A DNA stretch of 64,000 bases from JBOFEH01 sp051650265 (GTDB lineage Bacteria; Bacillota; Clostridia; Lachnospirales; Cellulosilyticaceae), in assembly GCA_051650265.1 (NCBI GenBank), contig JBOFIR010000082.1:7332-71331 (forward strand), written 5' to 3'. Position numbers and translations under genes: made by a program. Position 1 is the stretch's first letter. Each line of letters starts with the position of its first letter. The notes below the pieces were generated by a model, which saw only the letters and a program-made list of their open reading frames with translations, had not been told where the DNA came from and did no database searches. This document shows positions 51,695 to 61,900 of the stretch, one piece after another.

Positions 51695-51988
51695 TTATGA
51701 TTGCTTTAACATTTGGAGGGTTAAAGTATTTTGGTTATAAAGCTTGTCTATCAATACTTGTACAAGCGCTATAGCCTCTTTTTTATCTTTAGTAATCCCT
51801 AACAAATAACAGTTTTCATACTTATGATTTACATAAGCACCATTAATAATTTCAAAAAGTTGATCTTCCCTATAAGCTGTACATACTAAATATAGATTAT
51901 GTGAACACTTATTATGTTTTATACGGTATAAATGCATTTTTTTGAGTCGCAACGTCTCGTCAATTTCGAGGTAACGTGATATTTTCAT
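51695..51988 (-). CDS. Small conserved-looking protein of unknown function
   Basis: 97 residues, mixed alpha/beta by eye, no membrane helix, three cysteines (one in NKCSHNLYLVC, one in YENCYLLG). I do not recognise a family. The gene is real: ATG 51988 with AGGAG eight bases upstream, a good promoter at 52032-52061, and only 12 bases to ytfI, so it is probably co-transcribed with ytfI and ytfJ. The pattern of a short strand-rich core and an amphipathic final helix (KKEAIALVQVLIDKLY) could be a small regulatory or binding protein; this is a guess. Confidence 0.6.
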   Translation of the reverse strand: MKISRYLEIDETLRLKKMHLYRIKHNKCSHNLYLVCTAYREDQLFEIINGAYVNHKYENCYLLGITKDKKEAIALVQVLIDKLYNQNTLTLQMLKQS

Positions 51989-52031
51989 TGGTCATGCTCC
52001 TAAAGGAAAATGTTTTTTCTGAATTAAAGCT

Positions 52032-52061
52032 ATTATAACATACTTTAAGAACATATGTCAT
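52032..52061 (-). promoter_or_regulatory. Promoter of the unknown gene-ytfI-ytfJ operon
   Basis: ATGACA (52061-52056), an 18-base spacer and TATAAT (52037-52032) on the minus strand, 43 bases before the 51988 start. It is divergent from the mscS gene. Confidence 0.6.
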
Positions 52062-52128
52062 AAATACTTTTATTCTCTCGCGTAAGTGTATATAATAAGG
52101 ATGAATCTAAAATAAAGAGAGGTAACTT

Positions 52129-53292
52129 ATGAATCTATTGCTATCAGAAGTATTGCCACAATATGCATTCTATATAAGCTTCGGGTCGGCACTACTTATT
52201 ATTATTCTTACACTTATATTTAAGAAACTCCTTCGTAGAGGTATTATTGGCTTATTTAATAATGTCAAATTCAAAACGCCTGCGATCTTGGAATCCCTTG
52301 ATACGGCATTATCTGGTCCTCTAGATTACTTCATTCTTGCTACAGGTCTCTATATTGCCGCTATGTGTTCACCCTTTGTGAACATCCCTGGCCAACGACC
52401 AATCCCACTTTACCTTGGTGAGGTACAGATTGAACTCAATCTTATTAATGTTTCCCTGATACATAGTGCTTACAAAATCATGATGATTGTGCTGATTACT
52501 TGGGCCACATATAACCTCATCGGAGTATATGAAGAAATATTGCTCAACATCGGTTCTAAATTCACGCTTCTTGATAATACAGTACTTATTCGTTTCACAG
52601 TCAAGGTCCTACGATTCTTAACACTCTTATTAGGGCTGGCAGTGCTTGCAAACATGCTTTTTGATCTCACTGCAATTCTCACAAGCATTGGAATCGCCGG
52701 TGCTGCACTTACCTTTGTTGCCAAAGATACCTTAACCAATATTATCAGCGGGATTGTCCTCATGATCGATAAGCCCTTCGGGATTGGTGACTGGGTGCAA
52801 ATCGGTACACTAGAGGGTGTTGTAGAAGATGTCAGTTTTCGTAGTACAAGACTTCGCACCTTTACACAAGGTCTTGTAGTCATCCCTAATGCCACACTTT
52901 CTAATGACAATATCATCAACTGGTCTGCTATGCCAAAACGCAAAGTGACATTTGATATTGGTTTGACTTACGATAGTTCAAATGAAAAAATTCAGCATTG
53001 TATCAAAGACATCGAACTGCTTCTTACTAAATATGAGGATATCGAAAAAGAAACTAGCCTTGTATATTTCAATAGTTTCGGAAACTACTCACTCAATATT
53101 TCTATTGCATTTTTTTCCTATTTTACAGATCTTGCGCGTTATGCCAAGCTAAAAGAAGAAATTAATTTTGAAATCATTACGATTGTGAACAAACATAATC
53201 TTGAATTTGCTTTTCCAACGCAAAGCATACTTTTGGGTGCATCAACACCAACTGATCCCTTAGATCATTCCAAACAAACCACTAACAAATAA
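52129..53292 (+). CDS. MscS-family mechanosensitive ion channel
   Basis: 387 residues. Several N-terminal membrane helices (about 15-35, 60-80, 110-130, 155-180) lead to the pore helix and MscS core. Landmarks are LTSIGIAGAALTFVAKDTLTN and GIVLMIDKPFGIGDWVQIG (about 180-225), then SFRSTRLRTFTQGLVVIPNATLSN. A cytoplasmic vestibule domain follows. Releases solutes on hypo-osmotic shock; the longer N-terminus resembles the YnaI/YbdG type rather than minimal MscS. ATG 52129 follows GAGAGG. A TATAAT at 52091-52096 may be its -10, with a poor -35. Confidence 0.9.
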   Translation: MNLLLSEVLPQYAFYISFGSALLIIILTLIFKKLLRRGIIGLFNNVKFKTPAILESLDTALSGPLDYFILATGLYIAAMCSPFVNIPGQRPIPLYLGEVQIELNLINVSLIHSAYKIMMIVLITWATYNLIGVYEEILLNIGSKFTLLDNTVLIRFTVKVLRFLTLLLGLAVLANMLFDLTAILTSIGIAGAALTFVAKDTLTNIISGIVLMIDKPFGIGDWVQIGTLEGVVEDVSFRSTRLRTFTQGLVVIPNATLSNDNIINWSAMPKRKVTFDIGLTYDSSNEKIQHCIKDIELLLTKYEDIEKETSLVYFNSFGNYSLNISIAFFSYFTDLARYAKLKEEINFEIITIVNKHNLEFAFPTQSILLGASTPTDPLDHSKQTTNK

Positions 53293-53297
53293 GACAA

Positions 53298-53337
53298 ATA
53301 AGAGGTATTCTAGCGACAATGCTAGAATACCTCTTAT
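53298..53337. terminator. Bidirectional terminator between mscS-type and flavoprotein genes
   Basis: Seventeen-base-pair perfect stem (53298-53314 with 53321-53337) with 6-base loop. It lies between convergent genes, overlaps the flavoprotein stop codon, and has weak T-rich tails on either side. Confidence 0.75.
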
Positions 53338-54575
53338 TTATGATGACTTTGACTTTTCGCTTCGATGTGCTTTGCACACAATGCTCCCATAGAAAAAGCT
53401 GCTTGTATATTATAACCACCAGTATCCCCATCGATATCTAGTACTTCACCAATAAAGTATAGGCCTTTCTGCTTACGACTTTCCATAGTCGTAGGATTAA
53501 CATCCTTCAAGCTTACGCCGCCGGCCGTTGCCATTGCTATATGATACCCACCTAATCCCGATACACTAAATGTGCATTTTGTAAGATATTTAACCAGTAA
53601 CTCCCTCTGGGCTTTGCTCAATCTTGCACAGACATGATGTTCATCGATTCCAGCAGCTTGGCAGATCACTGCACAAAAACTCTTAGGAAGGTCTTGTCCA
53701 CGTAAGAATGTACCAATCTCCTCCGTCCCACGCTTAGGCACCTCTTGCGCAAAGGTTTTCTTCACTTCTTCATAAGTTTTAGGATACATATAGTTGACTT
53801 CAAGTTCATCACCTGCTTGAATCCAACGCGAACTATCAAGAATAGCAGGTCCTGATAATCCTTTATGTGTAAAGAGCACACTACCCACACGTTCCTTAAG
53901 CTTCTTTTGACTTCTAAGTAACGTCACCTTCGCATTTTGGAAGGCAATACCTGAAATGGCTGCAAAGGTTTTTTCATGCGTTGTTACATAAGTAAGTGCA
54001 GGTTTTGGCTCAACGACCTTATGGCCTAGTGATTTCGCTAGTTCAAGTCCTTTGCCATCTGATCCTGTATTAGGATAGGACACCCCCCCAGTAGCAACAA
54101 TTACCTGATCTCCAAAATAGCGATTGCCATCCGCTGTTTCTATTGTAAAAATATTATCATAAACACTAATGTTCTCCACACACTGATTATAGAGGGTGGT
54201 AACATTTTGTTTTTTACATTGTAATAAGAGGATGCCAAGCACATCTTGTGCTTTCATACTCTTTGGGAATACTTTACCATTCTCCATCACTTGATAGCGT
54301 AGTCCATGGGTTTCAAAAAATTTCATTGTTCCCTTGCTATCCAATAGTTCAAGTGCTTTTTTGAGGAACTTGCTATTATCACCATATTTTTCCAAGAAAT
54401 GGCTGTTATCAGCATCATGTGTAAAGTTACACTGACCACTCCCTGATAAAAGGAGTTTTTTCCCTGCTTGGCTATTGCGCTCTAACAGTAGTACTTTTTT
54501 ATTCTGTTTTCCTAGCTTATGTGCTGCAAATAAGCCTGCTGGACCTGCTCCTATAATAATTGCATGGTAATGCAT
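53334..54575 (-). CDS. HI0933-family NAD(P)/FAD-dependent oxidoreductase (YtfP-like)
   Basis: 413 residues. N-terminal FAD-binding GAGPAGLFAAHKLG (about 9-22) and the family motif GKKLLLSGSGQCNFTHD near 40-56, then VIVATGGVSYPNTGSDGKG (about 155-173) and the C-terminal GGVSLKDVNPTTMESR and GLYFIGEVLDIDGDTGGYN. Substrate unknown; B. subtilis YtfP is the homologue next to ytfI/ytfJ, and here it is again in the same area. ATG 54575 follows GAGGAGG. Own promoter. Confidence 0.9.
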   Translation of the reverse strand: MHYHAIIIGAGPAGLFAAHKLGKQNKKVLLLERNSQAGKKLLLSGSGQCNFTHDADNSHFLEKYGDNSKFLKKALELLDSKGTMKFFETHGLRYQVMENGKVFPKSMKAQDVLGILLLQCKKQNVTTLYNQCVENISVYDNIFTIETADGNRYFGDQVIVATGGVSYPNTGSDGKGLELAKSLGHKVVEPKPALTYVTTHEKTFAAISGIAFQNAKVTLLRSQKKLKERVGSVLFTHKGLSGPAILDSSRWIQAGDELEVNYMYPKTYEEVKKTFAQEVPKRGTEEIGTFLRGQDLPKSFCAVICQAAGIDEHHVCARLSKAQRELLVKYLTKCTFSVSGLGGYHIAMATAGGVSLKDVNPTTMESRKQKGLYFIGEVLDIDGDTGGYNIQAAFSMGALCAKHIEAKSQSHHK

Positions 54576-54663
54576 AATTGCCTCCTCGAATTCCCTAGTT
54601 CTTTCATTTTATCGTGTCATTTTTCGACACTATCCGTCTCTATACGTCATGTAACTTTAATAT

Positions 54664-54692
54664 GATATCAGCATATTGAAGCCTTGACAAGA
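54664..54692 (-). promoter_or_regulatory. Promoter of the HI0933-family oxidoreductase
   Basis: TTGTCA (54692-54687), a 17-base spacer and TATCAT (54669-54664) on the minus strand, giving an 80-base or so leader. The rest of the 54576-54783 gap holds only A/T-rich sequence. Confidence 0.6.
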
Positions 54693-54783
54693 GATTTCTG
54701 GATAGATTTGTCGATTTCTTTTCACCCTTCACTCCCTACCCTAAATAATCGCCATCTTTTTATAAAAAAATACTCTATTTAAT

Positions 54784-54818
54784 AAAAAAACTCTATCCAT
54801 AAAGAATAGAGTTTTTTT
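54784..54818 (-). terminator. Terminator of pgsA
   Basis: Thirteen-base-pair stem (54784-54796 with 54806-54818) with T7 on both sides, ending one base before the pgsA stop codon. Confidence 0.88.
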
Positions 54819-54819
54819 A

Positions 54820-55377
54820 TTATTGATCTTTTAGTACATTTTTATTTTGCCAAACATATTGAACACCTGAAACAATTGTTAGGATCAGTGCAAGATAAGT
54901 CACAACGATTGTAATCACTTGCAAAAAACTTATTTCAATCGGAATCAGATAAAGAATAATCATCGCCATCTGTGTCACTGTCTTGAGTTTACCAAGCCCA
55001 TTAGCTGCAATCACGGTGTTATTAGTAGCAGCAATCAAGCGAATACCTGAAATGGCAAACTCTCTGAGTAAGATAAGTACGACTACCCATGCAGGCAGCA
55101 TACCCATAGGCAGTGGTCCTAAATCCACTATTGCAATCATCGCTGCTGTTACAAGCATCTTATCCGCTAACGGATCCATGAATTTGCCTAAGTTTGTCAC
55201 AAGGTTATGTTTACGTGCTAAATGCCCATCAAGATAATCTGTATAACTTGCAACCGCAAAGATTACAAGTCCGCTCCAAAGAGCTGTTTCTAACGAAAGC
55301 CAAGGGTTCCACATAACCCCCATAAAAACGAATACGAGTACGACACGTAGTACTGTAAGCTTATTCGCAATGTTCAT
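54820..55377 (-). CDS. pgsA: CDP-diacylglycerol-glycerol-3-phosphate 3-phosphatidyltransferase
   Basis: 185 residues, several membrane helices. First step of phosphatidylglycerol synthesis. The CDP-alcohol phosphotransferase motif D-G-x2-A-R-x8-G-x3-D-x3-D is seen as DGHLARKHNLVTNLGKFMDPLAD (about 49-71, split over the membrane interface). The N-terminal MNIANKLTVLRV is typical. It overlaps rimO by 17 bases and is the last gene of the dapG-to-pgsA run, ending in a strong terminator. ATG 55377 follows AGGAGA. Confidence 0.95.
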   Translation of the reverse strand: MNIANKLTVLRVVLVFVFMGVMWNPWLSLETALWSGLVIFAVASYTDYLDGHLARKHNLVTNLGKFMDPLADKMLVTAAMIAIVDLGPLPMGMLPAWVVVLILLREFAISGIRLIAATNNTVIAANGLGKLKTVTQMAMIILYLIPIEISFLQVITIVVTYLALILTIVSGVQYVWQNKNVLKDQ

Positions 55378-56710
55378 CCACTATCTCTCCTATTAAATCA
55401 TAGTCGCTAGCCTCTGTAATTCGTACATCAACATAGTCTCCCGAGATGAGTTCGCCATCAAAATTAATAAATACTTGTCCATCAATTTCTGGTGCATCTT
55501 GGTATGTTCTACCAATATATGCCTCTTCTCCTGTTAATTTACCTTCTACAAGCACGCGCATAGTTTGGCCAACTTTTTGATGATTGATCGCTTCTGAGAT
55601 GTCGTGTTGCATTGCCATAATGATGTCTTTTCTTTTTGCTTTCACATCTTCATCAATTTGGTCTTTAAGTCTAGCTGCAGGTGTTCCTTCTTCTTGTGAA
55701 TAAGTGAAGGCCCCCAATCTGTCAAACTTCATATCTGCTACGAAGTCACATAGATTTTCGAAATCCTCTTCTGTTTCACCTGGGAAACCTACAATAAGTG
55801 TTGTACGTAAAGCAATACCTGGGATCTCTTTTCTAAGTTTGCCAATTGTTTCACGTAATTGTTCATTTGTACTCTTACGCGCCATACGTTTAAGCACTGG
55901 ATCTGCCGCATGTTGAATTGGCATATCAAGATACTTACATACTTTATCATTGTCACGTATTTCAGCAATCAGCTCATCTGTGATATTCTCTGGGTAGCAG
56001 TAAAGGATACGAATCCACTCGATTCCCTCTACTGCAGAGATTTCACGAATAAGTGTTACAAGAGACTCCCCATTTGCGAGGTCACAGCCATACTTTGTTG
56101 TATCTTGCGCAACAAGGATCACTTCTGATACCCCATCTTGTGCAAGCTTTTCAACTTCTTTTCTAATTTGTTCTTGTGCACGGCTTCTATACTTTCCACG
56201 AAGCTGTGGAATAATACAGTACGTACACTTGTTATCGCAACCTTCTGCTATTTTAACATAAGCAAAGTATCCTGCTGTTGTCAGAATACGTGGCATATTT
56301 TCAAGATGCTCGCGGTCAATTGAATCGAAATGTTGGATTTTCTCACCTTTCTTTTCAAGTACAGAAGCAACAACCTCTACAATCTTATCATATGACGTTG
56401 TTCCTACTACCGCGTCTACTTCTGGCATTTCATTTAAGATTTCATCTTTATAACGTTGCGCCATACATCCTGTTACAATGAGTGCTTTACAGTTACCTTC
56501 TTCTTTATATTTTGCCACCTCAAGAATCTGGTCAATACTCTCTTGTTTGGCATCCTCAATGAAGCAACATGTATTGACGATAAGTACGTCTGCTTGAGAC
56601 TCATCTCCAATTAATGTAAAGCCTGCATGGTTTAATATACCTAACATATGCTCGCTGTCTACTAAGTTTTTGTCACACCCTAAGGATACAAATGCTATTG
56701 TGTTTGTCAA
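55361..56710 (-). CDS. rimO: Ribosomal protein S12 methylthiotransferase
   Basis: 449 residues, radical-SAM MiaB-family enzyme that methylthiolates an Asp of ribosomal protein S12. The N-terminal UPF0004 domain has SLGCDKNLVDSEHML, the radical-SAM triad is C-DNK-C-TY-C (about 160-167) followed by IPQLRGKYRSR, and a C-terminal TRAM domain ends it. GCDKNLVDSE separates RimO from MiaB (GCQMN). Starts with TTG at 56710, eight bases after GGAAGGAG; no ATG is suitably placed. Sixteen bases after folD. Confidence 0.94.
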   Translation of the reverse strand: MTNTIAFVSLGCDKNLVDSEHMLGILNHAGFTLIGDESQADVLIVNTCCFIEDAKQESIDQILEVAKYKEEGNCKALIVTGCMAQRYKDEILNEMPEVDAVVGTTSYDKIVEVVASVLEKKGEKIQHFDSIDREHLENMPRILTTAGYFAYVKIAEGCDNKCTYCIIPQLRGKYRSRAQEQIRKEVEKLAQDGVSEVILVAQDTTKYGCDLANGESLVTLIREISAVEGIEWIRILYCYPENITDELIAEIRDNDKVCKYLDMPIQHAADPVLKRMARKSTNEQLRETIGKLRKEIPGIALRTTLIVGFPGETEEDFENLCDFVADMKFDRLGAFTYSQEEGTPAARLKDQIDEDVKAKRKDIIMAMQHDISEAINHQKVGQTMRVLVEGKLTGEEAYIGRTYQDAPEIDGQVFINFDGELISGDYVDVRITEASDYDLIGEIVDEHCE

Positions 56711-56726
56711 AATCTATTCTCCTTCC

Positions 56727-57569
56727 TTATTTGGCTGCTGCTTTGACACAGTTGCTCATGAGCATAGCAATTGTCATAGGTCCTACGCCACCTGGAACAG
56801 GTGTCATCCAAGATGCTACGCCTTCACAAGATGCAAAATCTACATCTCCGCAAAGCTTGCCCGCTTCATCTCTATTCATCCCTACGTCAATAACCACTGC
56901 ACCGGGTTTAAGCATCTCACCTTTGATGAGTTTTGCCACACCAACAGCTGCCACAACAATATCTGCTTGTTTAAGTTCTTCTGTTAAATTTTGTGTTTTC
57001 GAATGACACATAGTTACTGTACCATTTTCTCGCAATAAAAGCAAACTTACTGGTTTACCTACAATGTTACTACGTCCTACAACCACACACTTTTTCCCTG
57101 TAATCTGGATTTCATAGCGTTTGAGTAGTTCCATAATACCAGCAGGTGTGCAGCTTACAAAGCCATCTACACCTGTAACGAGTGCCCCGACATTTTGAAC
57201 GTGAAAGCCATCTACATCTTTAACTGGATCAATCGCTAAGATCACTTTTTGCTCATCTATATGCTTTGGGAGGGGAAGCTGTACAAGTATACCTTGTACA
57301 GCTGGATCCTCATTAAGCGTCTCTACTAATTCTAATAATGAAGCCTCTGACGTCTCTGCTGGTAGTTCATAAGAAAAGGATTTGATTCCAATATACTCAC
57401 ATGCTTTTTTCTTATTGTTAACATAAACCTGTGATGCCGTATTATCTCCAACTAATACGACTGCAAGCCCTGGTGTAATCCCTTGTGCTTTGAGCGCTTC
57501 AACTTTTACTTTGAGCTCATCTTTAATTTGAGTGGAAATGTGTTTTCCGTCTATGATTTGTGTCGTCAT
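56727..57569 (-). CDS. folD: Bifunctional methylene-THF dehydrogenase/methenyl-THF cyclohydrolase
   Basis: 280 residues. Interconverts 5,10-methylene-THF and 10-formyl-THF. Motifs seen: VLVGDNTASQVYVNNKKKACE (catalytic Tyr/Lys region, about 40-60), ILVQLPLPKHID, GRSNIVGKPVSLLLL and PGGVGPMTIAMLM near the end. It is co-oriented with fhs, 26 bases upstream, so two consecutive one-carbon steps are co-expressed. ATG 57569 follows GGGGAGGA. Confidence 0.97.
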   Translation of the reverse strand: MTTQIIDGKHISTQIKDELKVKVEALKAQGITPGLAVVLVGDNTASQVYVNNKKKACEYIGIKSFSYELPAETSEASLLELVETLNEDPAVQGILVQLPLPKHIDEQKVILAIDPVKDVDGFHVQNVGALVTGVDGFVSCTPAGIMELLKRYEIQITGKKCVVVGRSNIVGKPVSLLLLRENGTVTMCHSKTQNLTEELKQADIVVAAVGVAKLIKGEMLKPGAVVIDVGMNRDEAGKLCGDVDFASCEGVASWMTPVPGGVGPMTIAMLMSNCVKAAAK

Positions 57570-57595
57570 CTATAACTTCCTCCCCGTTAATATAC

Positions 57596-59269
57596 TTAGA
57601 ATAATCCTGATACCACACCATTTGCATCAATATCAATGGCCTCAGCTGCTGGTTTCTTTGGAAGACCAGGCATTGTAAGCACACTACCTGTCATCGCTAC
57701 GATAAAGCCTGCCCCTGCTGATATCCTAATTTCCCTAATGGTTGTTGTAAAGCCCGATGGCCTACCGAGTGCTTTTGGATCATCTGAAAGAGAATATTGA
57801 TTTTTCGCCATACATACTGGTAAGTGTGCAAGCCCAAGCTTATTGATACGCTCGATCTCTTTTTGTGCCTTTGGCTCAATATGGATCTCCTTAGCACCGT
57901 AAATTTCCTGGGCAATTGTTCTGATCTTTTCTGTTACACCCATCTCATCTTCATAAAGGTAGTGGAAATCAGATGGTGTATTGTCTAATACATCAATGAG
58001 TTTTTGTGCAAGTTCTTGTCCGCCTGCACCACCATGCTCCCATACATTTGCTGTTGCAAAATTACACCCTCTTGCTTCACACTCCGCTTTCACATAAGCA
58101 ATTTCAGCCTCTGTATCTGTGATAAATGCATTAAGTGTCACAACTACTGGCACACCATATTTTTGTAAATTCTCAATGTGTTTTTCAAGGTTAGCAATAC
58201 CTACTTGAAGTGCATCTAGATTCTCATCTTTAAGATCTTCTTTGGCAACACCACCATTATACTTAAGTGCACGGATTGTTGTAACAAGCACAACTGCATC
58301 AGGCTTAAGATCTGCTTTACGACACTTGATATCAAAGAATTTCTCTGCCCCTAAATCCGCACCAAAACCAGCTTCTGTTACGACAATATCTCCAAGTTTA
58401 AGCGCTAACTTTGTTGCACGCACACTATTGCAACCATGTGCAATATTTGCAAATGGTCCACCATGCATAACAACTGGTGTATTTTCTAATGTTTGAACAA
58501 GGTTTGGACAAATCGCATCTTTGAGCAACGTTGCCATTGCACCTTGTGCATTCAGATCTCTTGCTGTAACAGGGTCTCCTGTATAAGTATACCCTACAAT
58601 GATATTTCCTAACTTTTCTTTGAGATCTTCAAGATCAGTCGCAAGACATAAAATAGCCATAACTTCAGATGCTACTGTGATCATGAATCCATCTTCTCTT
58701 GGTACACCGTTGAGTGTCCCACCAAGCCCAATCACAATATCTCGTAGGGCACGATCATTGAGATCCACACAACGTTTCCATGTGAGTGTACGTGGATCTA
58801 AGCCAAGAGCATTTCCAAAGTGAATATGATTATCAATCATAGATGCCAATAAGTTGTTAGCTGCACCAATTGCATGAATGTCCCCTGTAAAGTGAAGATT
58901 AATATCTTCCATCGGTACAACTTGTGCATAACCGCCACCTGCTGCGCCCCCTTTAAGACCCATACAAGGTCCTAAAGATGGCTCACGAAGTGCAATAATC
59001 GCATTTTTACCTGCTTGGCAAAGTGCCTGACCCAGACCTACAGTAATGGTTGTTTTTCCTTCACCTGCTGGTGTTGGGTTCGTTGCTGTTACAAGAACAA
59101 GTTTACCATTTGGTTGGGCCTCAACTGCCTCATATAAGGCATTGCTTAATTTTGCTTTGTATTTACCATAAGGTTCTACGAAATCAGCAGGAATACCCGC
59201 TGCTTGTGCCACATCATAAATAGGTTGTAATACTGCTTCTTGTGCAATTTGAATGTCTGTTTTAATCAT
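57596..59269 (-). CDS. fhs: Formate-tetrahydrofolate ligase
   Basis: 557 residues, ATP-dependent formation of 10-formyl-THF from formate. P-loop [17 protein letters not shown] near 62-78, [27 protein letters not shown] (about 104-130, split by helix), and [17 protein letters not shown]. Characteristic of anaerobes and acetogens. Overlaps the ftsK stop by 8 bases, with GGAGAGAG before the ATG. With folD it feeds purine and formyl-Met synthesis; a full Wood-Ljungdahl pathway is not shown by this window. Confidence 0.97.
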   Translation of the reverse strand: MIKTDIQIAQEAVLQPIYDVAQAAGIPADFVEPYGKYKAKLSNALYEAVEAQPNGKLVLVTATNPTPAGEGKTTITVGLGQALCQAGKNAIIALREPSLGPCMGLKGGAAGGGYAQVVPMEDINLHFTGDIHAIGAANNLLASMIDNHIHFGNALGLDPRTLTWKRCVDLNDRALRDIVIGLGGTLNGVPREDGFMITVASEVMAILCLATDLEDLKEKLGNIIVGYTYTGDPVTARDLNAQGAMATLLKDAICPNLVQTLENTPVVMHGGPFANIAHGCNSVRATKLALKLGDIVVTEAGFGADLGAEKFFDIKCRKADLKPDAVVLVTTIRALKYNGGVAKEDLKDENLDALQVGIANLEKHIENLQKYGVPVVVTLNAFITDTEAEIAYVKAECEARGCNFATANVWEHGGAGGQELAQKLIDVLDNTPSDFHYLYEDEMGVTEKIRTIAQEIYGAKEIHIEPKAQKEIERINKLGLAHLPVCMAKNQYSLSDDPKALGRPSGFTTTIREIRISAGAGFIVAMTGSVLTMPGLPKKPAAEAIDIDANGVVSGLF

Positions 59270-61601
59270 ATTCTCTCTCCTCTGCTGTTGTATTCACTAA
59301 AACTTTTCGTGGTTTACTTCCTTCATCAGGACCTACTATTCCTCTTGCTTCTAACGCATCCATCAAACGGGATGCACGATTGAACCCTACCCTAAAATAT
59401 CTCTGTAACATAGAAATAGATAATTTATCTTTACCTTTTGCAAGGTTAATCGCTTGTGGGATGAGCTCATCTTCGTCTGAGCCTTCTATTGCTACACTGG
59501 TTGGTGTATCAATACTTTGAATCACATCTTCCTCATAAGTTGCATGTCCACCAGTCTGCTTCACAGCTTCTACAATCGCCTCTACTTCCTGATCAGAAAC
59601 AAAGGCGCCTTGAATACGAATAGGTTTTGACTCACCAATAGGGTTAAAAAGCATATCCCCTTTGCCTAGAAGTTTTTCTGCACCATTCATATCCAATATG
59701 GTCCGTGAGTCAATCCCCGAAGATACAGCAAATGCCAGACGGGATGGGATATTCGCTTTGATTACCCCTGTGATGACATCTACAGACGGTCTTTGGGTTG
59801 CAATGACAAGATGAATCCCTGCAGCCCTTGCCATTTGTGCTAATCGACAAATCGCATCTTCAACTTCTTTAGCTGCTGTCATCATCAAATCTGCAAGTTC
59901 ATCGATAATGATAACAATATGGGGCATTTTTTCTGTTTCTTCTTGAACTTTAAGGTTATAACCTTTCATATCTCTTACATTATTTTCTGCAAAGAGGTTA
60001 TACCGTTTTGTCATTTCATTAACTGCCCAACACAGTGCCCCTGCAGCTTTTCTTGGATCTGTTACCACAGGAATCATCAGGTGAGGAATCCCATTGTATA
60101 CATTAAGCTCTACCACTTTAGGGTCAATCATAATCAGCTTGACTTCACTTGGTTTGGCCTTATACAAGATACTTGTAATAAGCGTATTAATACATACACT
60201 CTTCCCAGACCCAGTAGCTCCCGCTATTAGCATATGTGGCATTTTTGCAATATCTGTCACAATCGGCTTACCCGCAATATCTTTTCCCAGTGCAAAAGCA
60301 AGCTTAGATGGATATGCCGCAAAATTATCACTTTCAATCACATCTCTTAGATAAACCATCTCACTCGCTTCATTTGGCACTTCAATCCCCACCGCCGACT
60401 TACCTGGGATGGGCGCCTCAATACGTATGCCAGAAGCTGCTAAGTTCAGTGCAATATCATCTGCAAGATTCACAATTTTACTTACTTTAACCCCTTGCTT
60501 AGGTTGAAGCTCATACCGCGTAACCGTTGGGCCTCTATGTATTTGTAATACCTTGGCTTCCACTCCAAAACTTGCCAGTGTTGCTTCAAGCTTTTGCGCA
60601 TTATTAAGTGAAGCTTTAGAAGCATTACGATTTTGACTTGTCTGCTCATTTTTACGAAGTAATGCGATGGGTGGGAATTCATACGCCATATCATTGATAT
60701 CATTTTGAATTTCTGGCATAATAGGCGTTTGCTTTGCTTTTGTAACAGGCTTTTTCTCTTCTTCTGACACGATTTCCTGTTTCATTGGTACCGATACTTC
60801 CTCTTGCCATGTGGTCACTGCAACTTCAGGAGCTGCCACACTCACCTGAGGTGCTTCGATTACTTCTCCTGTCTCTTCATTGATCGCATGATCAAAATAG
60901 ATGGGTGGATGTTCAAAAGCTTGTTCTTTTTCCTTTGTCTTCTGCGCAATACGTTCCTTCACCTTCTTGGCACGAGCCTCTTCACGGCCCAGTTTGAGCT
61001 GGATCTGTGTCTCTTTGACAAACTGACTCACACGTTGACTCAGTGTAAGAATTGCTCCACCTAACAAACTCAATGCAGGAAACTTCGTTGTCACCATAAC
61101 CCATATACCCAATAACACAATCAGTAAAATATAAGTGCCTATACTTCCAAATAAAGTCAGGCTCCCATAACCGAGCACTGCACCTAGCCACCCACCGTTA
61201 TACCATGCCGCACGCTCAAAATATGTCAAACTGAGTAAGGAGAAATTTTTGAAGTTACCATATTGAATCATATGGAATAAAGTCATGAGCATCAGCATGA
61301 GTGGTAACATATAGGTCATACTAATCCATATTTTTTGGAACTCTCCTTTAATATACAGAATCCCTAAGAAGATAATATAAAAAGGCAGAATATAGCCGCC
61401 TATCCCAAATGTGCCTATGAATATGTAGCGAATCATCACACCTACAACGCCCACTTGATCCGTAAACAGTATGCTTGCCAACATCAGAAGTGCGGCACCA
61501 ATCGCACCAATTCCTACCACTTCTTCAACAAGTGTTTCCCCTTTTACAGATTGCTTCTTCTTGGTATTAGAACCTGGTCTCTTTTTTTTCTTCATCGCCA
61601 T
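59262..61601 (-). CDS. spoIIIE: DNA translocase FtsK/SpoIIIE
   Basis: 779 residues. Four or so N-terminal membrane helices (about 25-175), a charged linker (about 195-310), then the alpha-beta motor domain with Walker A GATGSGKS (461-468), Walker [15 protein letters not shown] and the [12 protein letters not shown] motif. A C-terminal gamma winged helix (about 715-775, with [18 protein letters not shown]) reads polarity sequences. It pumps DNA through septa in division or into the forespore. The neighbours tepA and ylzJ match the B. subtilis spoIIIE locus. ATG 61601 follows AAAGGGG. Confidence 0.95.
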   Translation of the reverse strand: MAMKKKKRPGSNTKKKQSVKGETLVEEVVGIGAIGAALLMLASILFTDQVGVVGVMIRYIFIGTFGIGGYILPFYIIFLGILYIKGEFQKIWISMTYMLPLMLMLMTLFHMIQYGNFKNFSLLSLTYFERAAWYNGGWLGAVLGYGSLTLFGSIGTYILLIVLLGIWVMVTTKFPALSLLGGAILTLSQRVSQFVKETQIQLKLGREEARAKKVKERIAQKTKEKEQAFEHPPIYFDHAINEETGEVIEAPQVSVAAPEVAVTTWQEEVSVPMKQEIVSEEEKKPVTKAKQTPIMPEIQNDINDMAYEFPPIALLRKNEQTSQNRNASKASLNNAQKLEATLASFGVEAKVLQIHRGPTVTRYELQPKQGVKVSKIVNLADDIALNLAASGIRIEAPIPGKSAVGIEVPNEASEMVYLRDVIESDNFAAYPSKLAFALGKDIAGKPIVTDIAKMPHMLIAGATGSGKSVCINTLITSILYKAKPSEVKLIMIDPKVVELNVYNGIPHLMIPVVTDPRKAAGALCWAVNEMTKRYNLFAENNVRDMKGYNLKVQEETEKMPHIVIIIDELADLMMTAAKEVEDAICRLAQMARAAGIHLVIATQRPSVDVITGVIKANIPSRLAFAVSSGIDSRTILDMNGAEKLLGKGDMLFNPIGESKPIRIQGAFVSDQEVEAIVEAVKQTGGHATYEEDVIQSIDTPTSVAIEGSDEDELIPQAINLAKGKDKLSISMLQRYFRVGFNRASRLMDALEARGIVGPDEGSKPRKVLVNTTAEEREYD

Positions 61602-61643
61602 TGTATAGCCCCTTTATCACTTGCTCATTAATCTTTAGAATGG

Positions 61644-61683
61644 ATAATAATAGATGTGTATTTTTCTACACATCTATTATTAT
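61644..61683 (-). other. A/T-rich hairpin between ylzJ and spoIIIE
   Basis: Seventeen-base-pair perfect stem (61644-61660 with 61667-61683), 6-base loop, starting just past the ylzJ stop codon. No T-run follows on the minus strand, so it may be a weak terminator or RNA-stability element. Confidence 0.6.
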
Positions 61684-61684
61684 A

Positions 61685-61900
61685 TCATTGAATATTTTTT
61701 TTGATAAGGCTATTTTCTAGTAAAATTCCCGGTTGTAGAGTATTATCCAAATAATCTGATGGGTCTGAAGAATAAAGTCGCTCCATTACATAGCCTTCTG
61801 GCGTCACACATGCAAGCACCTGTTTTCCTTGATATTCAAGCATTTCATACCGCATCACTTCTTCATCTGTCGCTATCGGTAAGATACTATAGAGTGCCAT
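61685..61900 (-). CDS. ylzJ: YlzJ-like protein
   Basis: About 71 residues, small soluble protein beginning [15 protein letters not shown] and containing [18 protein letters not shown], which matches the YlzJ-like family that sits between tepA and spoIIIE in spore formers. Role unknown. Start ATG 61900, six bases after GAAGGTG, overlapping the tepA end by 14 bases; an upstream ATG at 61933 lies inside tepA and is less likely. Confidence 0.82.
   Translation of the reverse strand: MALYSILPIATDEEVMRYEMLEYQGKQVLACVTPEGYVMERLYSSDPSDYLDNTLQPGILLENSLIKKNIQ

Noticed and set aside
59270..59300. Tetrahydrofolate riboswitch ahead of fhs-folD
   Set aside because: fhs overlaps the spoIIIE end by 8 bases, so there is no leader room for a riboswitch.
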